64,000 nt of DNA from Clostridium sp. AF15-31 (GCF_003461625.1 NZ_QTXL01000002.1:285992-349991), one strand, 5' to 3'. Shown: positions 28,962 to 39,600, counted from the stretch's first letter. Translations and numbers: made by a program. The notes: generated by a model from the letters alone, not told the origin.

Positions 28962-30128
28962 TTATTTTAATAAGTTTGCAGAAATAACCATACGCTGAAC
29001 TTCTGAAGTTCCTTCGTAGATTTCTGTAATCTTAGCATCACGCATCATACGTTCTACATCATACTCTTTGATATAACCATAACCACCGTGTAACTGTACA
29101 CACTTTGTTGTTACTTCCATAGCTACTTCTGCCGCATACAGCTTAGCCATAGCAGCTTCTACAGAGTATGAAGTCTTGTGATCAGCCTGGTACTGTTCTT
29201 TCTTCTTAGCTGCCTTGTATACCAGTAACTTAGCTGCTTCAACCTTTGTTGCAAGATCAGCAAGTACAAACTGAGTATTCTGGAACTGAGCGATTGAACG
29301 ACCAAACTGCTTTCTTTCCTTAACATAGTCGATTGTGATATCAAGAGCACCCTCAGCAATACCAAGAGCCTGAGCTGCGATACCAATACGACCACCATCA
29401 AGTGTATGCATTGCAATACCAAATCCCTTGCCCTTCTGTCCGAGAAGTGCATCCTTAGGAATACGACAATCTGTGAAGATAAGTTCATATGTGGATGAAC
29501 CACAGATACCCATCTTGTTTTCTTTTGTTCCGAATGTAAATCCCGGAGTGCCTTTTTCTACGATAAATGCTGAAATCTCTTTCTGCTTTCTACCACGTTT
29601 TTCAATTGTACCTGTAACTGCAATGATAATATATACATCTGCTTCTTTACCATTTGTAATGAAACACTTAGATCCGTTAAGAACCCACTCATCACCATCA
29701 AGAACAGCCTTTGTCTGCTGACCCTGTGCATCTGTACCAGCACCCGGCTCTGTAAGACCAAATGCGCCAAGCTTTCTACCGGAAGCAAGATCTGGGAGGT
29801 ACTTAGCTTTCTGATCTGGTGTACCGTATGTCTGGATTGGATCTACACACAGAGATGTATGTGCGGAAACAATAACACCAGTAGTACCACAAACCTTTGA
29901 AAGTTCCTCAACACACATAACATATGTTAAAGGATCACAACCCTGTCCACCATCTTCCTTAGAAACAGGTATTCCTAAGAAACCATACTTTGCCATCTTC
30001 TCTACTGTCTCTCTAGGGAATCTGTGATTTTCATCAATTTCCTGAGCAAGAGGCTTTACTTCATTCTGCGCAAATTCTCTGAATAAGTTCTGCGCCATTT
30101 CATACTTCTTGTCTAAAGCGAAATCCAT
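28962..30128 (-). CDS. bcd: Butyryl-CoA dehydrogenase
   Basis: This 388-residue acyl-CoA dehydrogenase reduces crotonyl-CoA to butyryl-CoA. It has the GAFGLTEPGAGTDA and KCFITNGKEADV flavin and substrate regions, QLHGGYGYIKEYDVERMMRDAKI, and the catalytic glutamate in IYEGTSEVQR. The ATG at 30128 has GGAGGAAG upstream; the frame's earlier start would overlap the hbd stop. Placement before etfBA marks it as the Bcd of the bifurcating complex. Confidence 0.96.
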   Translation of the reverse strand: MDFALDKKYEMAQNLFREFAQNEVKPLAQEIDENHRFPRETVEKMAKYGFLGIPVSKEDGGQGCDPLTYVMCVEELSKVCGTTGVIVSAHTSLCVDPIQTYGTPDQKAKYLPDLASGRKLGAFGLTEPGAGTDAQGQQTKAVLDGDEWVLNGSKCFITNGKEADVYIIIAVTGTIEKRGRKQKEISAFIVEKGTPGFTFGTKENKMGICGSSTYELIFTDCRIPKDALLGQKGKGFGIAMHTLDGGRIGIAAQALGIAEGALDITIDYVKERKQFGRSIAQFQNTQFVLADLATKVEAAKLLVYKAAKKKEQYQADHKTSYSVEAAMAKLYAAEVAMEVTTKCVQLHGGYGYIKEYDVERMMRDAKITEIYEGTSEVQRMVISANLLK

Positions 30129-30164
30129 TCTATTTCTTCCTCCATAAATATATTTATCAGTCAA

Positions 30165-31037
30165 TTACTGAGCATCAACTGGTGTCTTTGTGCGGTCAGC
30201 ATTGTATACATAGAATCCCTTACCACTCTTAACACCAAGGTTGCCGCCACGTACCATCTTACGAAGTAATGGACATGCACGATACTTGCTGTCGCCTGTC
30301 TCGTTATAGAGTACATCCATAATAGCAAGACAGATATCAAGACCAACGAAATCACCTAATTCAAGAGGTCCCATTGGATGATTTGCACCAAGTTTCATAG
30401 CTGCATCGATACCAGCGATATCTGACACACCTTCCATCTTGATAAATGCAGCTTCATTGATCATTGGAATCAGAATTCTGTTTACAACAAACCCGGCAGC
30501 TTCATTTACCTGTACAGGTGTCTTACCGATCTCTTCTGAGATCTTAACGATCTTATCAACATTCTCTGCCGGTGTGTTAACACCTGCGATAACTTCGATA
30601 AGCTTCATTCTGTCAGCTGGATTGAAGAAGTGCATACCGATCATAGGACGGGTAAGACCATTTCCAATCTCAGTGATGGAAAGTGAAGATGTATTTGATG
30701 CAAATACACACTCTGGCTTGCAGATCTTGTCAAGCTCAGAAAATGTTGTCTTCTTAACTTCCATGTTCTCGAAAGCAGCCTCTACGATAAGGTCACAATC
30801 TGCGCATAAGTCTTCCTTAAGACCCGGAGTGATGCTGGCAAGAATACCATCAACCTTCTCCTGTGTCATCTTTCCTTTTTCAACAAGTCTGGCATAACCT
30901 TTAGCGATCTTGTCCTTACCGCCTTCAGCCCATTCCTGCTTAATGTCGCAAAGTGCTACTTCATATCCATCAACCTGAGCGAATGCCTTAGCAATTCCCT
31001 GACCCATGGTTCCTGCACCAATAACGCCAACTTTCAT
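30165..31037 (-). CDS. hbd: 3-Hydroxybutyryl-CoA dehydrogenase
   Basis: The 290-residue enzyme has the Rossmann motif GVIGAGTMGQGIA at residues 4-16, the catalytic histidine in GMHFFNPADRMKLIEV, and a C-terminal dimer domain with GANHPMGPLELGDFVGLD. It reduces acetoacetyl-CoA to 3-hydroxybutyryl-CoA with NAD(P)H. Ribosome site TAGGAGG is clear. It is preceded by a 151-base spacer containing a strong stem-loop. Confidence 0.96.
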   Translation of the reverse strand: MKVGVIGAGTMGQGIAKAFAQVDGYEVALCDIKQEWAEGGKDKIAKGYARLVEKGKMTQEKVDGILASITPGLKEDLCADCDLIVEAAFENMEVKKTTFSELDKICKPECVFASNTSSLSITEIGNGLTRPMIGMHFFNPADRMKLIEVIAGVNTPAENVDKIVKISEEIGKTPVQVNEAAGFVVNRILIPMINEAAFIKMEGVSDIAGIDAAMKLGANHPMGPLELGDFVGLDICLAIMDVLYNETGDSKYRACPLLRKMVRGGNLGVKSGKGFYVYNADRTKTPVDAQ

Positions 31038-31125
31038 TTTAATATCCTCCTAAAAATTATTTTTAAGCAAACATGAGAAATTCATATACGTTTCGTTTGA
31101 CATGCTCACTTTGGTATATCAAACA

Positions 31126-31166
31126 TTTAGGATGGTTGATTTCGATTTCAAAATAACCACCCTAAA
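31126..31166 (-). other. Intercistronic stem-loop between crt and hbd
   Basis: In the minus-strand RNA a 12-bp stem forms between 31155-31166 and 31126-31137 (closed by one G-U pair) around a 17-base loop. No T-tract follows. It may protect or divide the polycistronic message rather than end it. Confidence 0.5.
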
Positions 31167-31188
31167 CGTCAATATCAAGATTGTTGAT

Positions 31189-31980
31189 TTATTTATTCTG
31201 GAAAGGAACAACCTTTAATTTCTTTTCCTTATCTTTCTCAAGGAAGTTGCCCATTCCTGCCTTCTGATCCTCTGTCTCGAAGCAATCGCCGAATAATTTC
31301 TCTTCTACAACGATTGCCTGATCCATATCAACCTGTAATCCATCATTGATTGCTTTCTTACAGTTACGAACTGCAATCGGAGCATTTGCTGCAATGATAG
31401 AAGCCATCTTCTTAGCTGCCGGTAATAACTCCTCTAATGGATATACAGCATTTACAAGACCGATTCTGTATGCTTCATCAGCTTTGATATTTCTTGCTGT
31501 GTAGATCAGCTGCTTTGCCATTCCTGCACCTACAAGACGGGCAAGTCTCTGGGTTCCACCAAATCCAGGTGTGATTCCAAGGCCAACTTCAGGCTGACCA
31601 AATACTGCGTTCTCAGAACAGATTCTGATATCACAGCTCATGGAGATCTCACATCCACCACCAAGTGCAAATCCATTTACGGCTGCGATTACAGGGATTG
31701 GGAATGTCTCGATCATGCGGAATACGTCATTACCCTTTTTACCGAAAGCTTCGCCTTCAGCCTTTGTAAGTGTTGACATCTCTCCGATATCTGCACCTGC
31801 TACAAATGATTTCTCTCCTGCACCGGTAAGTACAAGACATCTTGTTGTATTCAGGTCAACAGCTTTGAATGTTGCATCCAGTTCTTCAAGAACTGTGCTG
31901 TTTAATGCGTTTAATGCCTTTGGACGATTAATAGTGATAACACCAACAAATCCGTCCTGTTCATATGTTACGAATTCCAT
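31189..31980 (-). CDS. crt: Crotonase (enoyl-CoA hydratase)
   Basis: The 263-residue enzyme of the crotonase fold has the oxyanion-hole segments KSFVAGADIGEM and NGFALGGGCEISMSCDIRI, and the catalytic glutamates in GQPEVGLGITPGFGGTQRL. It dehydrates 3-hydroxybutyryl-CoA to crotonyl-CoA. It follows the thiolase gene by about 50 bases. Confidence 0.95.
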   Translation of the reverse strand: MEFVTYEQDGFVGVITINRPKALNALNSTVLEELDATFKAVDLNTTRCLVLTGAGEKSFVAGADIGEMSTLTKAEGEAFGKKGNDVFRMIETFPIPVIAAVNGFALGGGCEISMSCDIRICSENAVFGQPEVGLGITPGFGGTQRLARLVGAGMAKQLIYTARNIKADEAYRIGLVNAVYPLEELLPAAKKMASIIAANAPIAVRNCKKAINDGLQVDMDQAIVVEEKLFGDCFETEDQKAGMGNFLEKDKEKKLKVVPFQNK

Positions 31981-32029
31981 CGTTTATCTCCTTATATAGA
32001 AATGTAATATGGTTTTTCAGCCGACCGGA

Positions 32030-33214
32030 TTAGTCTTCGATCTTAACAACTGTTGAGCAGCCCATACCACCGCCGATACAAAGTGTAGCAAGACCTGTCT
32101 TAGCACCCTTTGCCTGCATCTCATGAAGAAGTGTAACAAGGATACGGCATCCTGAAGCTCCTACTGGATGTCCAAGTGCGATTGCACCACCATTTGGGTT
32201 AACCTGCTTGTCAACATCAAATCCAAGATCCTTAGCTACTGCAACTGACTGAGCTGCAAATGCTTCGTTTGCTTCGATGATATCGAAATCTTCGATCTTA
32301 AGACCTGTCTTAGCCATTACCTTCTTTGTTGAAGCAACTGGTCCGATACCCATGATAGATGGATCAACACCACCAAGAGCACCTGCTACCCATGTAGCCA
32401 TTGGCTTAACACCAAGTTCTTTAGCCTTTTCTTCGCTCATAACAACGATAGCTGCTGCACCATCATTGATACCTGAAGCATTACCTGCTGTTACGAAACC
32501 ATTTGGATTGATAGTTCTGAGTCTTGAAAGTGTCTCAACTGTTGTACCAGGTCTTGGTCCCTCATCCTTCTTGAACTCAACCATCTCTTTTTTCTTCTTA
32601 ACCATAACTGGAACGATCTCTGCGTCAAATGCACCTGACTCCTGAGCTGCTACAGCCTTCTGCTGGCTCTTTGCTGCAAACTCATCAAGTTCTTCACGAG
32701 TAAGTCCCCACTGCTCACAGATGTTATCAGCAGTCTTGATCATATGGTAATCATTGAATGCATCCCAAAGAGCATCATGTACCATTGTATCTACAAGTTT
32801 ACCATCATTCATTCTGTATCCGAAACGTCCCTGCATTACAGCATATGGAGCCATTGACATGTTTTCCATACCACCTGCTACAACGATATCAGCATCTCCT
32901 GCTTCGATCATCTGAGCAGCCATATTTACACAGTTCAGACCTGAACCACAAACAACGTTAACTGTAACAGCAGTTGTCTCAATTGGAAGACCAGCTTTGA
33001 TTGATGCCTGACGTGCAACATTCTGTCCAAGACCTGCCTGGATTACACAACCCATATATACATGATCTACCTGATCTGCAGGAACTCCTGCTCTGTTTAA
33101 AGCTTCCTTGATAACGATTGAACCAAGTACTGGAGCTGGTGTTGTACTTAATGATCCGCCCATAGTACCGATAGCTGTACGGCATGCGCCTGCTAATACA
33201 ATTTTCTTTGCCAT
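32030..33214 (-). CDS. thlA: Acetyl-CoA acetyltransferase (thiolase)
   Basis: The 394-residue biosynthetic thiolase has Cys89 in VNVVCGSGLNCV as acyl carrier, the histidine in ALGHPVGASGCRI, and the second cysteine in CIGGGMGCS. It condenses two acetyl-CoA to acetoacetyl-CoA, the entry step to butyrate. As first gene of the six-gene operon it is preceded by a consensus-like promoter and an 18-bp palindrome. Terminal butyrate genes (but or ptb-buk) are not in this window. Confidence 0.96.
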   Translation of the reverse strand: MAKKIVLAGACRTAIGTMGGSLSTTPAPVLGSIVIKEALNRAGVPADQVDHVYMGCVIQAGLGQNVARQASIKAGLPIETTAVTVNVVCGSGLNCVNMAAQMIEAGDADIVVAGGMENMSMAPYAVMQGRFGYRMNDGKLVDTMVHDALWDAFNDYHMIKTADNICEQWGLTREELDEFAAKSQQKAVAAQESGAFDAEIVPVMVKKKKEMVEFKKDEGPRPGTTVETLSRLRTINPNGFVTAGNASGINDGAAAIVVMSEEKAKELGVKPMATWVAGALGGVDPSIMGIGPVASTKKVMAKTGLKIEDFDIIEANEAFAAQSVAVAKDLGFDVDKQVNPNGGAIALGHPVGASGCRILVTLLHEMQAKGAKTGLATLCIGGGMGCSTVVKIED

Positions 33215-33251
33215 AATAATGAAATCCTCCGTATTTTTTTATAATGTAAGT

Positions 33252-33303
33252 GTTATATCATGGTACATTCATGCTGTAAATGGCACAATAATGACCATTA
33301 TTG
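33252..33303 (-). promoter_or_regulatory. Predicted promoter and palindromic operator of the thl-crt-hbd-bcd-etfBA operon
   Basis: TTTACA (33275-33280) and an extended TGA-TATAAC (33252-33257) are 17 bases apart on the minus strand. Five bases upstream of the -35 box lies the perfect 18-bp palindrome CAATAATG-ac-CATTATTG (33286-33303). Its position suits an activator or repressor site; it does not clearly match the Rex consensus. Confidence 0.6.
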
Positions 33304-33431
33304 ACATAACAGCACACTTTCTGGCTACATTCTAGCACAAAAGAAAGTACCACGCAACCAAAAATGAAATGCACGCATTAGAAATCATTATTTTTTCATT
33401 TCTGGTTATTTTCTTAATTTTATATAAAATA

Positions 33432-35465
33432 TCAGTGTTTTTTCTTTCCTGTTTTCTGTTTTTGATATTTTTTATCATTTTGTCCTGCAGGTTTCCCGGT
33501 TCTGCTGTTTCTGTTATCCTGCCCGGATTTATAACTTCCTGAATTTTTACCGGATTTATCCTGTTTTCTATGATTACTGTTCTTGTTATTCTGATTCCGT
33601 GTTGCCTGTCCTGACGGATTCTTTTTATGGACATCTTTATGTCCCGAAGTATTCCTATCCATCTTTCTTGGAGTTATCAGACAATGCTTTTCGAATCCGA
33701 TCAGATCTGTCCGCCCTGCCTTTATCAGAGCTTCTTTTACCAGATCATAATTCTCCGGTCTTCTGTACTGGATCAGTGCACGCTGCATTGCCTTTTCATG
33801 TGGATCTCTCGCCACATATACCGGTTCCATCGTTCGCGGGTCTACCCCTGTGTAATACATACAGGTCGAGATTGTCGATGGTGTTGGATAAAAGTCCTGT
33901 ACCTGCTCCGGCATATATCCGATATCACGGATGTATTCTGCCAGTGCGACTGCATCTTTTAAAGTAGAACCCGGATGTGATGACATCAGATACGGTACTG
34001 CATATTGTTTCAACCCATACTGTTCATTGATTTTCTCATATTTTTTTATAAATGTCTCATATACCTGATTGGATGGTTTTCCCATGTACTTCAGAACATT
34101 ATCTGAGATATGCTCCGGTGCAACTCTTAACTGTCCACTGACATGATACTGGCAAAGCTCCCGTAAAAAGGTATCATCATGATCTGCAAGCAGATAATCA
34201 AATCGTATACCGGATCTTACAAATACCTTCTTCACACCGGGTATCTGTCTTAATTTACGGAGCAGCTCAACATAATCTTTATGACTGGCATTCAGGTTCT
34301 GACATGGTTTTGGAAACAGACATTGTTTATTCTGACACACACCATATTTCATCTGTTTTTCACAAGACGGATGTCTGAAATTCGCTGTAGGTCCTCCAAC
34401 ATCATGAATATATCCTTTAAACTCCGGATCTTTCGTCATGTGCTTTGCTTCTTCAATGATTGATTCATGGCTTCTGGTCTGAACAATCCTGCCCTGATGA
34501 AAAGTTAGTGCACAGAAGCTGCATCCGCCAAAGCATCCACGGTTGCTTGCCAGACTGAACTTCACCTCTGCTATAGCCGGAATTCCCCCATCCTTTTCAT
34601 ACATTGGATGATAGGTGTTCATGTAATCATACCCATATACGTCATCCATCTCCATCTGCGTGAGCGGATATGCCGCAGGATTCTGAACAACATATCCCCG
34701 GTTGCCATATCCTTCCACCAGCACTTTTCCGGAATATGGATCTGTATTGATATACTGTGTATAAAAGCTTTCTGCATATTTTAAACGGTCTTCCTGAAGT
34801 GCTGCATAATCAGGCAGGATCACCGGAGCTTCTACACAGGACAAATCCTTTGTCTTGTAGACTGTTCCTCTGATAAATGTGATATCCCTGACATCTATTC
34901 CGCTGTCTAACGCATCTGCAATCTCAACCATGCTGTGTTCGCCCATGCCATAGGAAAGCAGATCTGCCTGTGAATCGATCAGAATTGAATGCTTTAATTT
35001 ATTTGACCAGTAATCATAGTGTGCAAGTCTTCTGAGACTTGCTTCAATCCCACCAATAATGATCGGAACATCCTTATACGTTCTACGGATCAGATTGCAA
35101 TATACCACTGTTGCATAATCCGGTCTCAGCCCCATCTTTCCACCGGGAGAATAGGAATCCATACTTCTGTGTTTTTTTGAAACAGTATAATGATTGACCA
35201 TAGAATCCATATTGCCACCGGAAACCAGAAAACCAAGTCTTGGTCTGCCGAATACATCTATACTCTTATCATCTTTCCAATCCGGCTGTGGAATCATACA
35301 GATCTTATATCCATGTGCTTCCAAAACTCTGCTGATAATTGCCGGACCAAAAGAAGGATGGTCCACATAAGCGTCTCCGGTAATAAACACGAAGTCCGGC
35401 TGTTCCCATCCTCTTTCTATCATATCTTTTTTATTCACCGGCAGAAAATTATGTGTATTTGTCAT
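33432..35465 (-). CDS. YgiQ family radical SAM protein
   Basis: The 677-residue protein has an N-terminal B12-binding-like region (VFITGDAYVDHPSFGPAIISRVLE), a radical SAM core with the C-x3-C-x2-C cluster motif in RGCFGGCSFCAL near residue 310, and the C-terminal DUF3362-type segment ending in a very basic low-complexity tail (Lys, Asn, Arg, Gln) of about 80 residues. UPF0313/YgiQ proteins are widespread but their reaction is not settled. It starts 17 bases after the mreB-like gene and is probably co-transcribed with it. The tail suggests nucleic-acid or ribosome contact. Confidence 0.9.
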   Translation of the reverse strand: MTNTHNFLPVNKKDMIERGWEQPDFVFITGDAYVDHPSFGPAIISRVLEAHGYKICMIPQPDWKDDKSIDVFGRPRLGFLVSGGNMDSMVNHYTVSKKHRSMDSYSPGGKMGLRPDYATVVYCNLIRRTYKDVPIIIGGIEASLRRLAHYDYWSNKLKHSILIDSQADLLSYGMGEHSMVEIADALDSGIDVRDITFIRGTVYKTKDLSCVEAPVILPDYAALQEDRLKYAESFYTQYINTDPYSGKVLVEGYGNRGYVVQNPAAYPLTQMEMDDVYGYDYMNTYHPMYEKDGGIPAIAEVKFSLASNRGCFGGCSFCALTFHQGRIVQTRSHESIIEEAKHMTKDPEFKGYIHDVGGPTANFRHPSCEKQMKYGVCQNKQCLFPKPCQNLNASHKDYVELLRKLRQIPGVKKVFVRSGIRFDYLLADHDDTFLRELCQYHVSGQLRVAPEHISDNVLKYMGKPSNQVYETFIKKYEKINEQYGLKQYAVPYLMSSHPGSTLKDAVALAEYIRDIGYMPEQVQDFYPTPSTISTCMYYTGVDPRTMEPVYVARDPHEKAMQRALIQYRRPENYDLVKEALIKAGRTDLIGFEKHCLITPRKMDRNTSGHKDVHKKNPSGQATRNQNNKNSNHRKQDKSGKNSGSYKSGQDNRNSRTGKPAGQNDKKYQKQKTGKKKH

Positions 35466-35482
35466 TTTCTTTTCTCTGCTTT

Positions 35483-36469
35483 CTATGCTTCTTCTTTTCT
35501 TGCTGCAATATCAACCGACATACCGGCGCCAAGTGCAACTGCTTCTAACGCTTTATCAGAAACATACGTATCAATTCCCGTTTTTTCCTTGATCAGCTTA
35601 TCCATTCCATACATCAAGCTGCCACCACCGGTCAGAACAATTCCATTTACCGATATATCCGCGACCAGCTCCGGCGGAGCCGTCTCAAGTACCCCGTGAA
35701 TTGCCGTCAAAATATGAGAAGTTGTATCTGCAAATGCTTCTATTGTCTCATTTGCGGTGATCGTGATCGCCTTTGGAAGTCCCTTGATCAGATCTCTTCC
35801 CTTTACAACATAGGTGATGTCCTCCGGCCTCTCATAGACCGATCCTACCGCTATCTTTGCTTTCTCCGCAGTCTGTTCTCCGATCAGAAGATTATACTTT
35901 CTTCTGATATAACGGATCATCGATGCATTGTAATCATCACCCGCTGCTTTGATCGACTGACTTTCAACTGCTCCACCAAGTGATATAACCGCAATATCCG
36001 TTGTACCTCCTCCGATATCTACGACCATATTTCCTTTCGCTTCTTCAATATCAACAGCAGCACCGATTGCTGCCGCAAGCGGCTCTTCCATAACATAGAC
36101 ACTTTTTGCACCCGTCCTGTAGACCGCATCCTCGACCGCTCTTCGTTCAACCTCCGTTACCCCACTCGGAACGCAGACACAGATTTTCGGTCTGCCAACT
36201 CCGGTCCGTTTCTCCATCGCGCTACGGATAAATACTTTTAACATTCGCTCTGTAACAGTATAATCTGAAACAACTCCCTTTACAAGCGGTCTTACGACCT
36301 CGATTGACTCCGGTGTCTTTCCGATCATCTTCTTCGCTTTATTTCCAATCGCAATAATGCGCTTTGAGTTTTTTTCATATGCTACAACAGATGGCTGGTT
36401 GATGACTACTCCACGACCTTTAACATATACCAGCACATTTGAGGTTCCCAAATCTACTCCAATATCCAT
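35483..36469 (-). CDS. MreB/Mbl family actin-like protein
   Basis: This 328-residue actin fold protein has the phosphate 1 motif GVDLGTSNVLVYVKGRG, phosphate 2 VVDIGGGTTDIAVIS and the adenosine motif IVLTGGGSLMYGMD, plus EEPLAAAIGA. MreB filaments guide lateral wall synthesis. It stands alone here without mreC and mreD, so it may be a second paralogue (Mbl or MreBH-like). The ATG lies twelve bases after AAGGAG, a long spacing. A terminator separates it from the coiled-coil operon upstream. Confidence 0.9.
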   Translation of the reverse strand: MDIGVDLGTSNVLVYVKGRGVVINQPSVVAYEKNSKRIIAIGNKAKKMIGKTPESIEVVRPLVKGVVSDYTVTERMLKVFIRSAMEKRTGVGRPKICVCVPSGVTEVERRAVEDAVYRTGAKSVYVMEEPLAAAIGAAVDIEEAKGNMVVDIGGGTTDIAVISLGGAVESQSIKAAGDDYNASMIRYIRRKYNLLIGEQTAEKAKIAVGSVYERPEDITYVVKGRDLIKGLPKAITITANETIEAFADTTSHILTAIHGVLETAPPELVADISVNGIVLTGGGSLMYGMDKLIKEKTGIDTYVSDKALEAVALGAGMSVDIAARKEEA

Positions 36470-36554
36470 ACTATCTTATATCTCCTTAAAGTTATCCCGG
36501 CAGTTGTCAAAATCTACTTTAAATACAAATCTTGCCTCATCACCGCACAAAAAA

Positions 36555-36594
36555 GTGCCAAGTTTACAATAATAAATATTATAAACATTGGCAC
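36555..36594 (-). terminator. Rho-independent terminator of the rhomboid/coiled-coil operon
   Basis: A long stem (GTGCCAAGTTTACAAT with its partner, two non-pairs) ends in TTTTTT on the minus strand, about 60 bases after the coiled-coil gene stop. Confidence 0.85.
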
Positions 36595-36655
36595 CATTTT
36601 TTTCAACCAAAATATAAGCTGGAAAATACAATCATACGACTGCTATTTTTCTTTC

Positions 36656-39600
36656 TTATTTTATATCCGTCTTCATAACTTTCTTTGCTTCTGCATTTCT
36701 TGCATCTGCACGTTCGATTGCTTCATCGATAGCTGTCAATAATCTGTCAATATTACCAGATTCCATTGCCATAAGTACATTTTTAATATTGCCATCAATA
36801 CCATCTTCATACTTATAACCTTTTTCAATGATATATTCTTTGGCAATGACGATCATATTTTCTTCCTTGATCTGATCGAAATATACTCTGTTATTGAAAC
36901 TTCTCGCCTGTGTCATATTATCTGCAAGCATCTTGCTGAGTGCAACTTTTTCGCCGGTAAGAATAACTTTTACATCATTCTTTTCTGTGGAACAAAGATC
37001 AACCATTTCTTTGAAACGCTCCGGTGTGATCAATCCGGCACTTTCAACGATCAGACAGCCACCCTTCAGTTTTGTAACTGCACCTGCAAGTTTACCACTG
37101 TTGATTACTTTTGCCTTTACTTTTGCCTTTGCAGGAGATGTACAGAAGCCAAGGTCATAATAGCACTCTGCAAAATCTTCTCCGATTTTGGCAGAACCAA
37201 ATCCATGTAATCCAAGGATTACCAGGTTCTTTGACCTCTTTGGATCAACCTTCATAGTCTGAAGAACATTTACAATCTGTGCTCCCGCAGGATTTACACA
37301 CAGATATTTATACAGATATTTTGCTTCTGCAGGTAATGCTTTCTTCATTTCCTGATTGATCTCACTCTGTTCTGCTTCTACAGCAGCTTCATCTGTTGCT
37401 TCTAATGAAACATCAATCTTTGCAGCTTCATCCAGTTTTCCGGCTTTCAAGAGTTCCGCCTGTTTTCTTGCTTCCTCTTCCTTCTTAACTGCTTTTTCAA
37501 GCACTTTTGCTGCCGCTGCAGCTCTGCTTGTAACTTCTTCTAACTGCTTCTTTGTACTGATTTCTTCTTTTAACAGAGAATCAAGATCATGTTTCTTCTT
37601 TTCTTCTGCTTTCTTAACTGCTTCTTCATCTGCAGCTTTTCTAGCTACAATACGTTCTGCCTGTTCCGTCTTAAGATCCGCAATCTTCTTCTTTAATTCT
37701 TCTTCTTTCTTCTTTGCAGCATCCAGCAACTTCTTTGCAGCTTCTTCTGCCTTCTTCCGGGAATCAGCAGCTTCTTTTTCTGCTGTCATTGCAGCAGACT
37801 GAACCTTTTCAAGTTCTGCAGCCTCTCCTGTTGCATATTTTTCTTCCTCATCTGCAAGGAATTTCTCATGCGCATCATCTCTGGCTTTCTTTTCTTTTTC
37901 CAGATTATCTTTACCATCTGCTGCAGTCTTTTCGGCATTCTGGATCTCAACTTCTTCTTCGATCTTAGCCTTTTCCAGAATCTGTTCAGCTTCTTCCTCT
38001 GCATTTTCAGCCTTTGAAAGCAGATCTTCCGCTTCAACTACCGACTTCTTTGCAGCATCCAAAGCCTGCTGTGCCTCTGCCTTTGCAGCCTTGAAGGATT
38101 CTACATTTTTCTTTGTTTCTGCAATATCTGCATTTGTAGTCTTCTTCTCTTCATTAAGCGTATCAATTTCAGACTGATGCTTCTTCTTATCAGCCTCGCC
38201 CTTGGAAATTCTGGCTTCAGCCGCTGCCTTTGCAGATCTTGCCTCCTCCAGTTTCTTTAATGCTTCTGCTTCTTTTGCTTCTGCATCCTTTAAAGCTTTC
38301 TTTGCTGTATCTATTGCTTTTGCTGCAGAATCATTATTGTTCATTGCAGTCTTTAACTTGGTCTCACTTTCAGCAAGTTTATTTTCAAGTCCTGCAAGCG
38401 CCTTCAATGACTCAGATTCCATCTCAGTTGTATTCTTAAGATTCGATGCTGCCTCTTCTTCTGCTTTCTTTGAATCAGTAAAGATAACGCCAGCACGCTG
38501 CTTGTTCTGTTCTGCATCATCCATCAGCTTCTTAGCTTTGTCATTCTGCTTTTCTTTCTTCTCCTTAGCAGCTTCAATTGCTTTCTTCTTATCTTCCTCA
38601 AGCTTGGTTGATGATGTTTCAGCATCTTTACATGCTTTCGCATATTCAGCTTCATGCTTCTCGATATTTGCCTTCTTTGCATCTGCCAGCTTCTTGATCG
38701 CTGCATCTGCAACAGCCTGCGCATCATTGATGATCTTTGTCTTAATGGTTTCAGGATTGCATTCCTTTAATACCTTATCAGACTCATTCTGTGCCTTTTT
38801 GTTTGTATCCTCAATCTCTTTCTTGATCGAAGTTACCTTTGAATCCAGCTCTGCATCTTCTTTTGCAAGGAGTTCTTCATCTGCCTTCTTCTTTGCATCA
38901 AATTCAGCCTTTACCTTGTCATCATAAGCAGCCTTCTTCTTTGCACATTCTTCCAGTTGAAGTTTTAATTCTTTTTCTTCTTTCTCTGAATCTGCAATGG
39001 TCTTCTGAGCGGTCTCAACAACATTCTTTGCATCCTGTGCTTTCCGTTCAGCCAGTTCGATTGCCTGCTTCTTCTTTGTTTCAGCCTCGATCTTTGCTTT
39101 TTCTACAGCAGCTTTCTTGCGGGCTTCCTCTACTTTCTTACGGTTTTCTTCTTCTGCAGCTTTACGCTTGGCTTCTTCCTCTGCTTTCTTCTTAGCTTCC
39201 TCTTCTGCTTTCTTCTTAGCTTCCTCTTCTGCTTTCTTCCTAGCTTCCTCTTCTGCCTTGATCCGTGCTGCTTCTTCTTCACTTGTCTCATCTATATTTG
39301 ACAGATTCTCAATGCCGGCACCAAGGAAATCATCATCGTCATCATCATCTATATCATACATGGACGAAACATCAGATGCATTTTTGTTTCTGTCAGGTAA
39401 AATACTGAACAAGTCACCATTTTTATCATTACCCTTTGGTGTCTTTACTTCTTTTACCTCAACATTCTTTCCTGGTGTCCATTCTGCATCATCTGCAGCA
39501 ACAGAAGACATATCATCCTCATCAAAACGTACAGAATCATCTGTAAGTGTCTGTTTCTCTGCTTCACCAACTTTACTAGGTGAAAGGGAATCATCCACCT

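Noticed and set aside
33286..33303. Rex operator call for the thl palindrome
   Set aside because: The half-sites CAATAATG do not match TTGTTAA/TTAACAA well enough.
38202..38927. Long plus-strand open frames opposite the giant coiled-coil gene (also at 37356-37802 and 39117-39950)
   Set aside because: They are Ser/Ala/Phe-rich mirror images of Lys/Glu/Ala codons, have no ribosome sites, and are explained by the biased composition of the real gene.
39165..39270. Regular short repeats that might suggest a CRISPR array or minisatellite
   Set aside because: The repeats are contiguous 24-base codon repeats in frame within a coding region, with no spacers.
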